Shown one piece after another: positions 1 to 11,732 of a DNA stretch of 64,000 bases. Within the stretch, counting starts at the first letter, position 1. Each line of letters opens with the position of its first letter. The notes below the pieces were generated by a model. It saw nothing but the letters and a program-made list of their open reading frames with translations. It was not told where the DNA came from and ran no database searches. The stretch lies in contig WION01000004.1 of NCBI GenBank assembly GCA_015039365.1, positions 806,001 through 870,000 of the forward strand, read 5' to 3'. This DNA comes from Amanita rubescens. Taxonomy: Eukaryota > Basidiomycota > Agaricomycetes > Agaricales > Amanitaceae. A program made the translations under genes and the position numbers.

Positions 1-609
1 GCGAGCTGAAAAAGAGGGGATGGAAATTATCGGCAAATGGATAGGCGCTGTCGTCGTAGGTGCGATGCACTGTCTCCGTCAAAGAGGGTGTTCTCATTTG
101 GGCGACAGGTGTGGAGCCTAAGTATATGGGGATCTCGCCTATCTATGCAGTTCCGAAAATCTTGGAACAACATGGTCTAACTAAGGAAGATATTGATATT
201 TATGAGGTACGTGAATACATTCCGTTACGGCGTTTGTAGTCAACTATGGAGTCACCAGATCAATGAGGCCTTCGCCTCTCAGTTCGCTTATTGCTGCGAA
301 CAGCTTCGTATTCCAATGGACAAAATCAATCCAAAGTAAGTGCTTTATAGGATAGAAAGCAGGTTCATAAAACTATCGCAGCGGCGGCGCTATTGCTATC
401 TCGCACCCTTTGGGAATGAGTAAGTGCTTCTCTGACTTTTATGTTTTGATGCTGAACCATATGTAGCTGGCGCTCGTCAAGTCGTGACAGGACTAGCTGA
501 ACTCAGGCGCAGAAATGGTTCCCTTCTTTGTACGAGCATGTGCGTGGGTAGCGGGATGGGTGCTGCAAGCATCATCGTAAATGAAGCTCGGTCTGTTCCC
601 AAATTGTGA
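1..609 (+). CDS. 3-ketoacyl-CoA thiolase (acetyl-CoA acyltransferase), 3' part
   Basis: This is the C-terminal part of a thiolase; the 5' end lies outside the window. Thiolases cleave 3-ketoacyl-CoA with CoA in the last step of fatty-acid beta-oxidation, usually in peroxisomes in fungi. Successive exons read GVEPKYMGISP, DIDIYEINEAFASQ, NGGAIAISHPLGMTGARQ and CVGSGMGAA. These include the conserved NEAFA block, the catalytic His of the GGAIAxxHPLG block and the second catalytic Cys of the CxGxGMG block. Four short introns (about 61-108, 206-258, 334-380 and 421-466) restore the frame. The protein ends in PKL, which resembles but does not match a standard PTS1 signal, so an N-terminal signal outside the window may direct import. 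The family call is secure; peroxisomal location is inference. Confidence 0.93.
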
Positions 610-656
610 TATAGTAGCGGAACCTTTATCCCCTAAGAATGATGCATAAATTAAGG

Positions 657-3613
657 CTACCAAATATTTTGCGTCACGCTGCTCCCCGCTTTTCCACCGC
701 TTGGCAGCACGATTGTGAATGTTTCCACCAGTCCACTATCCCAGTTAGGCGATGACCATCCAATAGGGCTTACTATGAACACCAGATTAACTGTATCCAG
801 CGTCTGCGAAGGATCTGCTACCGTGATACTTCCTGTATCCACTCGATAGATAATGGCAATATTGCTGTCCGCCAGTATTGTAATGTCGGCCCAGCCTTCG
901 CAAGGCGTGAAGGTAATCATGCCACCAAAAGGTTGCCAAAATGCTGCCATGGCTATCTTGTTGTTGGAATCGTAAACGGCCGAAATTTGATCGTCGTTGC
1001 ATATGATTTCGAGTTGGCTCGCAGAGGCCTTTGTCTGGAACTCGTCAAATGTTGTGTCGGGGAAAGCTGTATAAGCAACGGGCTGGGAAAGATCTTGATG
1101 TTCAAGCCATGCAGTATAAAGGTCCATAGTGTAAGGAGGCTGCGTGGACGTCCCAATCGTCGACCAGTTTCCGGTTTTCGGTCCCACTTCTAAGGACAAT
1201 GTCAGGAACTCAGGATCATCGATGACGTAGCCCACTCCGCCGTGCCAAACGTTTCGGGCATTGATGATTGTTGTGTTAAGAGTTCCTGTTGCGTTGTATG
1301 GGGTTCCATCAACAAAGATCAAACCGTTGTGCAATCTCTGATCAAGAACCGAAAGCACGGGAGCATCGCTGGTCGAGGATATATCGCTAATCATGACGTG
1401 TTGGACATCGTCAGGAAGGAAAAACCACGCCTTCTGCCAGTGAAGAGACTTTGTGAGAGGGTTGGTATATCGCATGACTCCAAGTCCGACTGAGCCATCG
1501 GATGCACCTCCAACAAATTGTTCAACGCCGGTGGCTTTGGCGTAAGAGCAGTTTAATTTGGTCGCGCCATAGTCGACGGTGATCCCGGGGATTAGATTCC
1601 AATCCCAAGAGGCGGCTATGTCCTCATACTCGTTTCCGATCAGATATGTGTGCAATGCACCGTCGGATAGATGGAAACCAAAAGGCTATATATATATATC
1701 TAGCTCTGTCTTCAAACCATAGTTCTAAACTCACGTTTGCCAAGTTAATGCATTCTGTATTTTGGGTCCTTGATGAGTACATCTTGAGCGTTGACACGTA
1801 ATTACGACCACGATGAACCTTTGTATCGTCAATATAAAATAATTGACGATCCATTTGCCTATACAAACCATATAATCATTGTCATAAAACATGCGGTTCC
1901 CAGTCAAGGAGCCTGCATTGGCATTTGATACGTTTTCGGACAATTTCTTCCCGAAATCAATCAAAGTACTGGATGACCATTGTTCTCCAAGAACTTCCAC
2001 CTCCGTTAGATTGATTTTGATATCAAATGTTGCTCTTCATTCGGGTAAGTTCGTTATCCAAAATCACAATATCGGCATACATACTGAACATTATCAGCGG
2101 CGGTAAACGCAATGAATCTTCCTAGAACGGACTGGGAATATTTAGCTGATAAAAATGGTTCTGTTAATCGAACTTACAAAATCCCAGTGGTTTACACCCG
2201 TTAAAACATTGCGGTAGATCATCCAGCGATCAGCGTCAAACAATGTCACCAACGCTGACCGGGTTTCAGCACCTGCAGTGAATTGGGTCCCACTAGTCTC
2301 AATCTCAAAGTCAAGGGCATCATTTGCACTGTCAAAATATCAGCAAAGCCAACATTTCACAAGGACATAATGCGCTGACTAGTCCTTCCCTGCGGTCTTG
2401 TAAGATAAGGGTGACCCAAGATGCGGCGAAGAACTTACCATAGTTGCCATTATACAAGATACCGCTATGTTGCCCTTCATTCATATCATGAGTACGGTTA
2501 GAACGCAATAAATTGGCTCTTGGCTCACCGAATGTTCCATCCGGACGTATGCCGTCAGCTTGCACAGCGTCTTTAACTGTCACTTCTTGATGGACGCGTC
2601 TAAAAGCATCTGTCAGCTGAGTTACATTGATTGACAAAAGCCCTCCGTCAATCCCAATCTTGGAAACGTCGAGAATATTCGCGCCGGTCAAGTATGTAGC
2701 TTGGGATCGTTGGAAGGCATCATATGATCGGCCTGTTATGCGAGTGCAGTTGTTGAATTGAGGCATTGTGAGAGATTCGTTGAGTAGCAGGCACGTCTGC
2801 CCAGCCAGGTTCGGTATAAGAATAACCTCAAGCGAGTGTCAGGATTATCGCTCAATTAGACAGATTTGACGTACATTAGAAAACCAGTTGGTATTCCTAT
2901 TTGCGAATTCAGGTCGGTATAAATCCCTGAAGCGCGTAGATAGCTTACCAAAGAGTGTCGCCGGGGTTAGTACAAGGGCACAGAGATGTACCACCAGAGT
3001 CCAAACAGTCCGGGTTTACAAAGTCACGAGAAAACCAGTAATCCATGCCTAGACTAAGCGACTCTCGGATTCCCTGTTGCTTAACAAACGGGTCTGTGCC
3101 TGGCAGGCCGCCGTGCCAAGCCGCCGCCATCAACTCTGCAACCAGTGGTGTTAGCCATTGATTTTATAGGCGTGATTTGGGTCACTAACGAAGGCGTAGC
3201 CAATGATTCTGAGCAGGCCAGTTGGCACGTTGCGCCTTGCAACCTGTGGTATAGTCTACGTCTGGCCATTTGCCACTGGGGTCGAGGGTTGCGAGCCTAC
3301 AACGTGTAAGCTATTATGGAGACTAAACGGTACCGAAATACACTTGCCATGTGGAAATTTGGGGGACTTGAGAGAAGTTTAGAGCGCCCACGATGGAATC
3401 CAAGCGACGATTGTGAATAGTTTCAATATCTTGTAAAGTAGAAGCAATGACAGTACTTGTTGGTGAAACGAGTGTGGACGTAGGCGTAGGCGTAGTAGAC
3501 CCTACAGCACTACTTGAAATGTTAATGAAATAATTAGACCACGTCGAGCTGGGCCCCGTTATGGAAGACACGGGCGCGACCAACAGGACGCAGGCAAGGA
3601 GGACTGATCGCAT
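657..3613 (-). CDS. Secreted polysaccharide lyase family 8 (PL8) enzyme
   Basis: The protein starts with a signal peptide (MRSVLLACVLLVAPVSS) followed by a Ser/Thr-rich stretch, so it should be secreted. Family landmarks follow in several exons: TGANILDVSKIGIDGG, then DGIRPDGTFG joined across a 2507-2561 in-frame intron to QHSGILYNGNYGK. This gives the DGxFxQHxxxxYNGxYG block carrying the catalytic His and Tyr of PL8. The large last exon holds WDWNLIPGITVDY, typical of the central super-sandwich domain. PL8 enzymes cleave uronic-acid polymers (hyaluronan, chondroitin, xanthan) by beta-elimination; the substrate here cannot be told. Stop at 657-659. Internal exon borders between 2767 and 3320 are uncertain. 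Confidence 0.85.
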
Positions 3614-4127
3614 TAAGCGTCTAGCCTAAATCGAACTTGGCTTTATATTTCATTGCACTTGCGTCGTGAGACTATGGATTTTTGCCTTATTAACGTTAAC
3701 GTGTGCGATGCTGATGAGACATCTTTGATGCAATTTGATGCATTGGCTTGATATTTTAGACGTTGTGGGCGATCGCAAGATGTCCGGCGCTGATCGCGCT
3801 GATGTATGTATAAAGTGTAACGTTGCATGTTGCCATATGACGGCAGTGCGGCTCTAACTGGCCCACTAGAAGCGTCAACTTACGAGAGCTCAGCGCTCGT
3901 TGTCATCCAGCGTAAATTACCAAATCATAAAACACACGCATAGATTCATAGCGAACCCGCACTGCAATTTCGACGATACTCGATATTGCCGACATCATGC
4001 AACATGTTTTACTCACGTAAGTGTATGCATCATATATTTATTTACAGCAGTGGTTGGGCATGGATATACCGTGCCTCATTATCATCATACATCTATGGTA
4101 AACAAGTCCGTGGGTTTCTCTAGATAC
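3614..4127. other. Intergenic region between two leftward genes
   Basis: This holds the 5' flank of the PL8 gene and the 3' flank of the four-helix membrane protein gene. Open frames here are short, AT-rich and resemble nothing I know. No RNA gene or repeat seen. Confidence 0.5.
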
Positions 4128-5032
4128 TCAAGCTTTAGTGGATTTTATATTCAACTTCGCAAGCGAAACGATGAGGGGAACTGCGTAGAACGCATATGCC
4201 ACCCATACCACTGAAGCCACGTTAAAATCGCAACCAATATCAGAAAAAACAGACATACTTGTAAAGCCATTGCCCAAGTTCGCAATGAGGTTGGGGCCAT
4301 TATGGCCTTCGGATACAATGAAATCGTTGAAATCTTGGACTGCCTTGCCAAACCACATTCGCATAATCGCAAAAGCTGTGAGTCCTGGATCGACAATGAA
4401 GTATATTCAGACTAACGCTGGGAGATATACACACCTATCATGAAACCGAGAACGCCTATCCAGGCAGAAACACGCTGGACGAGGGGTTTCTCGAGCGCCG
4501 CTGAAGCTCCTTCCCCCATTTTGTGCCGAAATGTTGTGAAAGTGAATGCAAAGAAAAAAAGAGTCGAGAAAGACAAGGCAACTGCAATGAAGACAGGTGT
4601 CGATGGCCCAGGACCAGATAACAACAGGGAGGGTGCATTCCCTGGCAGGACAGTGAGATCTAGATTCAGTGTCAGTGCCACCGTCGTCAGCAAGTACCAA
4701 GTTACATACTATATGAAGAGGACACTGTGGGCGATGTGCAGTTCAGACCTGCTGAATTATGGGGCCGGGAACACGATCCTGCAGTTTTGTTAATCCAGCA
4801 CATACTTAGCGATGCATTACTTACCAAGTGCTCCGAGAAAAACGCTTGGTCCGTCAACATTTGTTGTCTGGTTTGAAGATAATGCGGTTGAAGGAGTGAC
4901 CGTAAGAAGTGCGACGCGGTCGTGTAACAGTACGACAGGAGCAAGGAATGAAAAGAGTGATAGAAGCAGGGCAGTCAATGCGAGTAAAGGGGCGAGATAT
5001 AGAGTAGTTGATTTAGATAGAGCAGAAATCAT
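4128..5032 (-). CDS. Four-helix membrane protein, SUR7/PalI-like
   Basis: Exons read leftward from ATG 5032. The first helix (LYLAPLLALTALLLSLFSF) is followed by a polar extracellular loop with GPSVFLGALG and a Cys pair (SCSR, GLNC). Three more hydrophobic segments follow: VFIAVALSFSTLFFFAFTF, VSAWIGVLGFMIG plus LTAFAIM, and the last exon's VVWVAYAFYAVPLIVSLA. One N-terminal helix, a loop with spaced Cys and three clustered helices is the SUR7/PalI layout of fungal plasma-membrane proteins (eisosomes, pH sensing). The upstream in-frame extension has no ATG, so 5032 is the start. It is divergent from MPP10 (144 bp between ATGs). The exact subfamily, RIM9/PalI or other, is not resolved. Confidence 0.7.
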
Positions 5033-5176
5033 TATTATCCGCACAGCGGTGAGAGAAGAGAGAGTAGCGGGCGTATTGCATAGTGAATGTTGAGGGCAGC
5101 TACTTATACGAATAGAAAACAAGCGCCATTGTTCTTCACAATAGTCGATTTCCAAATAAGGAACAATTATCTTTGT

Positions 5177-7521
5177 ATGAATTTCCCTCCAAGTTTGGAG
5201 CTTTCTCAATTGTCCTTGTTGCTGGAAAATGATCTCCAGCTCTTCGCAACCGGTTCCAACGACATCCAGAATGCAGCCCTCCTAGCAACACAGTCCCTTT
5301 TCAACCATTGTAAGTTTTGCTGTTTCAATTACAATCTGTTCCTGTCCAACTTGTTGCCTACGCAGCACTACGTTCTGAGAGATCTTCAAAGGAACATATC
5401 GACCAACTTGTATCGTCGCTAGACCCTTTGGATGCTCCCAAGACTAGGTCCAAGACTAATGGAAAACGCAAACGAAGCCCCAGTCCGTGTCCGAACCCCA
5501 AAATACAGTTCCTGCCCACTCCGTTGAGAGAATTATTTGTAGACGGGATGAACGAAGATCAGCTATGGGCACAAATAGATCTACGGACGAAGAACATTCG
5601 CGACATTCTCAACTTAGTGTTAGAAGAAGACGGACCCTTGGAAAGCGATGAAGGGGAAGAAGTGGATGATGAAAGCGAAAGTGAGGAAGAGGAAATGGAG
5701 CTGCAAGATTTATTGGCAGCTTACGACGGCGATGATGTCGAGTGGTCTGACGAGGACAATGCCAGCGATGAAGATGTAGAAAATGAGGAAGAATTTGGAC
5801 TTGGCGATGGCGATCAAATTGAAACAATTGCAGAGTTACGCGATCCATCTTCGGACGAGGAGAGTGAGCCTGTATCATTAAGAACAAAGCTAAAACCAAA
5901 ACATGGAAGACAGCCTCAGCTGGACGATGACTTCTTTGACCTGGCTGCCTTCAACGCGGAGATAGAAGCAGCTGAAGCAAGGTCTTCGGGAAGGGGCCGC
6001 CTCGGCGGTTCAGACCAGGAGGAAGAATCGGATGACGACGTCATCGATATGTTCGCGCCGATTGGCGAAGATCAATCGCTCGAAGGTGGTCTAGGCGAGG
6101 AGCCGCATGGTATGTATCACAACTACGCTGTTTAAAAACGTCTAACAGTTTCTGCCAGAATTATATTATAACGACTTTTTCGTGCCCCCAAAACGGCAGC
6201 GAATACCTCGTATATCAATCTCTCCGGAGAAAGCTGGAAAAGTCCGGTTTCATGAGGAAGTCCGGGTCAAAAAAATTGAGGCAAAAGGGAAGAATCGGCC
6301 CTTGTCAACCCTCTATGACGATGACGATGATGAACTTGAGGAAGCGAAGGAAGATTCTGATGAAGCAGAAGAAGAGTCACGATATATTGATGATTCTCAT
6401 AGTATTGGAAGCGAGACCGGCGGTGAGGATGAATCCGATGCTTCCGTCATGGACGCTGCTGAGGGAGCAGGACGAGAAACGATTGATCGTTTTAAAGACG
6501 ATCTTTTCGCAGAAGAAGAGGATGACGACGGTTCGTACCCTGCTATCCATAGATACATTTCCTTCTGATTGTCGAGGATAGAGGATATGACGTCCCACGA
6601 AAAACGGATGGCTACCTTATCTAAACAAATTGTCGAGTTAGAAACGGAAAATATTGGGCCAAAGGACTGGGCCCTCATGGGAGAAGCAGGTTCAAAATCC
6701 CGACCACAAAACTCTCTGCTAGAGGAGGATCTAGAGTTCGAGAGAGTCATAAAGCCAGTACCTGTCGTTACGCAGGAGACTGTTCGCTCCTTAGAAGACA
6801 GGATCAAGGCGAGAATACTTGAGGGACAATTTGACGACGTTGTTCGTCTACGTCCACATGACGATAAACCATTCCTTCCTTCACGGTTCTTGGAACTCAA
6901 GGATACGAAGTCTGCTCAGTCTCTTGCTCAAATATACGAGGAAGAGTACATGGCAGCGCAGACAAATGGGACCCCCGGTGATGACCGTGATGGAAAACTC
7001 CAAAAAGAACACCAAGAAATTGAGAAACTTTGGGAATCAATATGTTACAAGCTTGATGCTCTATGTAACGCTCATTATATTCCGAAGCAAGTGAGTAACA
7101 ATGCCTGCTCTATAGCTTAGTTACGAGCATTGCATTACAGCCCAGGGCAATCATATCAACTGTTTCAAACGTCCCTGTTGCGACGCTTGAATCTGCATTG
7201 CCCACTACCAAATCAGCGAAGACGGTGCTTGCGCCGGAGGAATTATTTGTGCCCACAGGTTCAGATCTCCGGGCTCGGAGCGAACTGACGCCATCGGAAA
7301 AGCAGTCTCTCCATAACAAGAAAAAGAAGGCAAAGAGGAAGGCACGAGATCTTCTACAAAATCATACAGATAAATATGCGAAAATGAAGGATCCTCGAAA
7401 GCAGAAGCAAGCGGCTTTGGAAACCGTAGTTAAGAGCGGGAAGGGCGTGACAGTTGTCGGGAAGAAGAACAAAGAGTTGCTAACGAGGAAAAGCAAAAAG
7501 CTGGGTAATACAAAAATATAG
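5177..7521 (+). CDS. MPP10: U3 snoRNP protein MPP10
   Basis: This nucleolar component of the U3 snoRNP and small-subunit processome, needed for 18S rRNA maturation, is recognised by its overall composition and C-terminal blocks. ATG 5177 starts MNFPPSLELSQL. The frame resumes after an intron at about 5310-5364 with an N-terminal helical region (MNEDQLWAQIDLRTKNI). Long acidic tracts (ESESEEEEMELQDLL, EEEDDD) follow. The conserved core comprises YYNDFFVPPKR, EKRMATLSKQIVELE, GPKDWALMGEA, RPQNSLLEEDLEFER and FDDVVRLRPHDDKPF. The end is a very basic tail (KKKKAKRKARDLLQ, GKKNKELLTRKSKK) typical of nucleolar proteins. Introns near 6111-6165, 6530-6587 and 7091-7140 are inferred from frame changes. 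Confidence 0.93.
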
Positions 7522-7644
7522 GCATAGCCAGTACACAAGGCTGTGAGATTACAGTACATGTGACCATCAGTCAAAGGGACGATGGTTACGGTTTGACACA
7601 TATAAGTAAACCCTCCTGTTGTTTCCCTCTCTCATACCACTACC

Positions 7645-8789
7645 ATGCCACTATTCAAATGCCAAGAAAAGGTCTTGATACCCCCCGTTCCAGGATCCAC
7701 AACCATAGACAACCCCTCCCCTCGTCAAGGACCCAAAAGTCACGCCAACACCTATGTCCGCAGCAGAGATGGCGATCCATATAACTTTCCTACTAGATCT
7801 GCTGTCTCTACTCCCAGTGATGCAAATGCACTTCGGGACAGGTACGGCAGAAATGATGGCGTCGGCGACGTTTATTCACGCGGCGGTGCCGACATAGTCA
7901 AGGACCGTAGCGAACTGTTCGCTGGGTACAAGCCACAGTCTCAGTCCAATCGATTCGCAGGTGGTCCGGCGGACAATGAAGGAAATGATGAAGACGTTGA
8001 GGGCATTAAGTCTCAGACTCGGTTCATCAAGCAGGACAGCGTAAATACGACAAGAAATGCCCTGCGTCTCGCTAGGGAAGCCGAAGAAACAGCACGCAAT
8101 ACATTGACGAAAATTGGAGATCAGTCAGGTAAGGTGGTCCCGCGTACGGTTATTTGCTGGCTGACCGTTCATCAGAGAAACTGGCATCCACTGAGCGGCA
8201 CCTCGACGTCGCCAAGGGTCACTCACAACGAGCCACCGACAAGACAGACGAACTTAAACAGCTCAACCGCTCCATTTTCCGCCCTGTCATTACTTTCAAT
8301 AAAGATGCTAAGCGCGCTGCGCAAGAAGCAGAGATTCAAGCTCGTTACGAAGAGGAACGACTAGAGCGAGAGCGGGCTATGAAGGATATTAGAGAGACGC
8401 AAAATCGCCTTGGTCGTGCTGCTACATACGGTCGCAACGATGAGGAAGGTATTGGCGGTCGCCTACGAACAGCAGAACAGCTCGGAAAGAGAAAGGAGGA
8501 GCGAAAACGCTACCAGTTTGAGGCGGAAGCCTCCGACGATGAACTAGAAGACCAAATCGACGATAATTTAGATGAGATCAGTGACGCGACGAAACGCTTG
8601 AAAGCGCTGGCCATGGGCATGGGGCAAGAGCTCGATACCCAGATACAGAGAATTGAACGAATTGATAACAAGACGCTCAACCTGGATAACAAGGTTCTCA
8701 TGAACACGGAGCGTGTAAGTACCATTTCTTGTGCAGCGCCCAAATGCTAATGACATGTTTTGAATCTGCAGCTTAAGAAAATCAAGTAG
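7645..8789 (+). CDS. SEC9: SNAP-25-type t-SNARE (Sec9-like, Qbc)
   Basis: The protein has the two SNARE helices of the SNAP-25/Sec9 family, which pairs with syntaxin and synaptobrevin in exocytosis at the plasma membrane. The first helix (SQTRFIKQDSVNTTRNALR, LAREAEETARNTL) is joined over an intron at about 8129-8175 to EKLASTERHLDVAKGHS, a Qb heptad pattern. A charged linker leads to the second helix: ISDATKRLKALAMGMGQEL and IERIDNKTLNLD. This Qc motif has the central Gln in GQELDTQI. A last intron (about 8716-8771) adds a five-residue tail LKKIK. There is no transmembrane segment and no evident Cys palmitoylation cluster, as in yeast Sec9. The N-terminal 100 residues are low-complexity and poorly conserved, so the start is moderately sure. 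Confidence 0.9.
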
Positions 8790-8850
8790 AGATGGTACTT
8801 TGCAGGAACTATTATAATATGTGCCAGGGTTGTTTACTTAGATCTGGATC

Positions 8851-8950
8851 TGAACGTGAACGTTGAATAATTATTTGCGGTTGTAAACGGACCTAAAATA
8901 GGATGTCGTTACGTTAACTGTACGTTGAACTTTGAACGTGAACGTTCAAC
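8851..8950. repeat. Repeated TGAACGTGAACGTT element with palindrome
   Basis: The 14-mer TGAACGTGAACGTT occurs at 8851-8864 and again at 8933-8946, with a related ACGTTGAAC at 8922-8930. The second copy contains the perfect 10-bp palindrome TGAACGTTCA (8939-8948). It lies between the SEC9-like stop and the SRA gene ATG at 8969, so it is likely part of the SRA promoter or 5' UTR. Function unknown. Confidence 0.6.
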
Positions 8951-8968
8951 GAACGCATTCAGGTAATC

Positions 8969-10438
8969 ATGTCTTGCGAATATGAGAAACAGCGTCAGAT
9001 CAATATGGAAAGGGTATGTTTCCTATCTTTTTCATGTTCCTCTCTTACACCACTGCTTCAGAATAGGGAGTTGCTCCAAACTCTTGGTTTATACAAACCA
9101 CAGATCGAGCCGAAAGAAAAGCGTGAAAAAGTAACAAAGAAGCGCAAGACAGAAAATGATGAATCCCCACGCGTCCCAAAAGCACTGCGCACATCAGTAG
9201 ATTCAGAGGATGGCACCGCTGTTGTGCGCCGTAGCGCGAGAAATGCGGGGAAGACTATAGATTACAATTCAGAAATCCAGCGAAGCCTACCTAAACCATT
9301 GACACGAGGAATTCCCAAATCAGGAAACGAAGGACCACAAGGGAGAGATGGTGACAGCAAACGCGTACATGACCCGTTCGAATCATTTGAGCTCGTAGGT
9401 GTGCTCCGTGTGCTGACTTTCCTTATAATAGCAAAACTTTTGGGCATATTCCTGGCGTTGAGGTTGGTACTTGGTGGGAGTCAAGGCAGGGTTGCAGCGC
9501 AGATGCTATTCACGCGTAAGGCGCTCTTGATATCAAAGGTGACGCGTCTCTTTACAAGCCATTCCATAGGCCATGGGTTGCAGGCATATCTGGCGGCAGA
9601 CAGGGTGCATACAGCGTCGCCCTGAGTGGTGGGTACGAAGACGACATTGATCTTGGCTACGGATTGTAGGTATTGTTAAGGTTCCCTCATTAGGCTGGTC
9701 TGACGCGCGCATAGCACGTATACGGGTTCTGGTTCGTGTATCCTGCTCCCTGAGCGCGATCTCCCGATAATATGACGCGTAGGTGGTCGCGACCTGAAGG
9801 GGACCAAAAAAGCACCAAAGAATGTAAGCAGCGTTGGTTAGGAAGAAATATCATGCGTTAACTGTTCCAAGCTTCGCACCGCGCCGCAAAGTTCCGACCA
9901 ATCTTTTGAACATCCGGTACGTGGTTATTCACTTGAGGGATGCACGCTCACTTTCGCGATAGTTCAATAAAGCGCTCTTGGTAGGTTTTAGCCGACTTGC
10001 ACTCTGCAGTTTAAACAACCGGAAATGAAAGATATCTAGCGAAAAGAAAAAACCTGTCCGCGTTATTCGTGGTTTCAAGCTCAAGTCAAAGTATGCTCCA
10101 AGTGAAGGGTGAGTAGAATATGCCGCAAATATGGACAGACCTCAGCGAGAATCAGCTATCGTTACGATGGACTTTACACCGTGGAAAGGGTATATTCCGT
10201 GGCTGAATCTCTTGATCTTGACTAACTGCGGTTAAAGGCCTGGATGGAAAAAGGTTTGAATCCCGGAGGACACCTGGTGTGCAAATACGCCTTCAAGGTG
10301 AGGATGTTGTTATTCAGAGAAACAATAGCGAGATTTATCTTGGTGTAGCGCCTCCCTGGCCAATCGCGCATCCCAGAGCAAGACGATGGTGAAGGCCAAT
10401 CTGATTCCGATTCAGAAGGAGACCAGGATGATTCTTAA
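8969..10438 (+). CDS. SRA-YDG domain protein (UHRF1-like methyl-cytosine reader)
   Basis: ATG 8969 begins MSCEYEKQRQINMER, then after a short intron NRELLQTLGLYKP and a basic region (EKREKVTKKRK, RRSARNAGK). The SRA domain follows in pieces: FGHIPGVEVGTWWESRQG, AYSVALSGGYEDDIDLGYG, FTYTGSG, GRDLKGTKKAPKN, SDQSFEHPFNKALL, VRVIRGFKLKSKYAPSEG and YRYDGLYTVEKAWMEKG. These match the canonical blocks, including the YDG motif itself. A short acidic tail ends at TAA 10436-10438. SRA domains flip and bind 5-methylcytosine, often in hemimethylated CpG, to guide maintenance methylation or chromatin silencing. No RING, PHD or SET domain is visible, so this is a stand-alone SRA reader. There are several introns between 9390 and 10350. 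The 86-residue open stretch after 9412 is intron read-through, not protein. Confidence 0.9.
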
Positions 10439-10664
10439 TCGCGTAACCAAATACGTCATGACGATACCCCAGAACCAATTTCCCTATACGTGAACTTACA
10501 TTCTTGTACATGAGTTCCACAGTACATACATCATCGACCGACTATGATATCCTCGCAGAAGTTATCACAATATCTAGTTTCATAAATGACCAGACATACA
10601 ATAACGGAAAGTGACATTTATTGTACACTTGCAGCGATTGGAACGAATCATGGGAAAAAGCCTA

Positions 10665-11721
10665 CTATGCGTAAATGGATTGGCGAACGATTTCTATGAA
10701 TGCTTCCCGAGGATCGCCTTTTGGCCTGCTTAGCCTCCAAAGGTGATAAATTGCCCGAATGGCATCACCAAGGTATACATCGCTGGGGTGTTCGGCTTTG
10801 CATACGAGGGACGACTTCGGATCTGAGCCGTCCCCAATCGCGGAGGAGTCTGATGGGTGCTCCGGAGATAACGTCCGCGAGACAGAGTCCGATTTGAATG
10901 ACGCATCACCGAATCGAACACTGGCAGAGAGATCGGCGAGACGACGAGCTAGTAGCTCGGGGGAGGGAGGCTCCAAAGGATTGTATATCTCAGTTTTAGT
11001 GACGGGATAGGACACCATGACTCGATCATGTTCCTCGTATGTATGGTCGACCCTGTTTTGTTTCCGTGACGGCGAAGGCGACGTAGAGTCGCCAGACCCT
11101 GTCCGAAATTCGAAACTTGAGGAGATAGACTTGGGAATAACGTAATTACTTACCCTGGATGGTCGAATAACGAGCCCAATAATCATCCTCTGCATTAGAC
11201 CGAGGTTTCCGGTCATTATCACAGACCTCGTCTAATTGGTCCGGAGTGCCCCAGTATGAGTCTGCGTCCATTTCGGACTGGTCAAAGGATGTTTGCGACA
11301 TGGCTTGATCGACGGAAGCGACGGAATCTTGCGGAAAGGGCATCAGACCGAGGTTATGGTATTTCCACGTCGCATCATCATTGTCCCAGGTGAAGACGAG
11401 ACGGATAAAGGAATTGGAAGCGGGATCTGTTGACGCGACGGAAACGTGCGCCAGTGTGGTCTCTTCATCAGAGGTATATGTGATAGTATACAAAATATCT
11501 TGGTCGTCCGGCGGCGACGAAAGGCCGATAAGAGCCTCAGCGAGTAACTCTGGCGAAGAGCCAGGCCAAGCAAGATAAGCTACATAATCATCTGGAGAGA
11601 TGTTAAGAAAATGATGCCTTTGAAGAAGAGACTTGGAGAGAAGATAGGGGGGGAGAGGGAGAGCCTGTGAGATGTAGAGGTGGACTAGGCGGATCGTATC
11701 CTGAGAGACGGAAGGCGGCAT
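10665..11721 (-). CDS. Conserved-looking unknown protein
   Basis: Unrecognised. The first exon (ATG 11721; the six bases upstream read GTG CTG, not ATG) encodes about 190 residues. Its N terminus is helical (TIRLVHLYISQALPLPPYLL), then HHFLNISPDDYVAYLAW, a beta-rich segment (DILYTITYTSDEETTLAHV) and FIRLVFTWDNDDATWKYHN, then acidic sequence. An intron of about 54 bp near 11100-11152 (GTAAGT..CAG) joins TIQ to GSGDSTSPSPSR. The C-terminal half is disordered (SPELLARRLADLSASV), closing with a helix (YLGDAIRAIYHLWRLSRPKGD). There is no signal peptide or membrane segment. It converges with the SRA gene (227 bp between stops). On the other side it is head-to-head with the gene at 11762. Coding status is supported by the long open frame and a clean splice. 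Confidence 0.6.
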
Positions 11722-11726
11722 CAGCA

Positions 11727-11732
11727 CACGTG
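11727..11732. promoter_or_regulatory. CACGTG E-box between divergent start codons
   Basis: A perfect CACGTG palindrome lies inside the 40-bp spacer separating ATG 11721 (leftward) and ATG 11762 (rightward). It is a candidate site for a bHLH factor such as a Cbf1-type regulator serving both genes. Site seen; binding inferred. Confidence 0.4.

Noticed and set aside
5609..5899. Leftward open frames opposite the acidic tracts of MPP10 and similar frames opposite other acidic or Ser-rich exons
   Set aside because: Long GAA/GAT-rich coding exons leave the antisense frame open by composition; no independent evidence.
9412..9625. Hydrophobic stretch at the end of the first long frame of the SRA gene, looking like a membrane helix
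   Set aside because: It is intron read-through in the wrong frame; the correct frame gives the SRA blocks FGHIPGVEVGTWW onward.
11722..11727. Start of the leftward gene at 11727 and of the dysferlin gene at 55875
   Set aside because: Both upstream codons are GTG. The first real ATGs are 11721 and 55857, and fungal nuclear genes rarely start at GTG.
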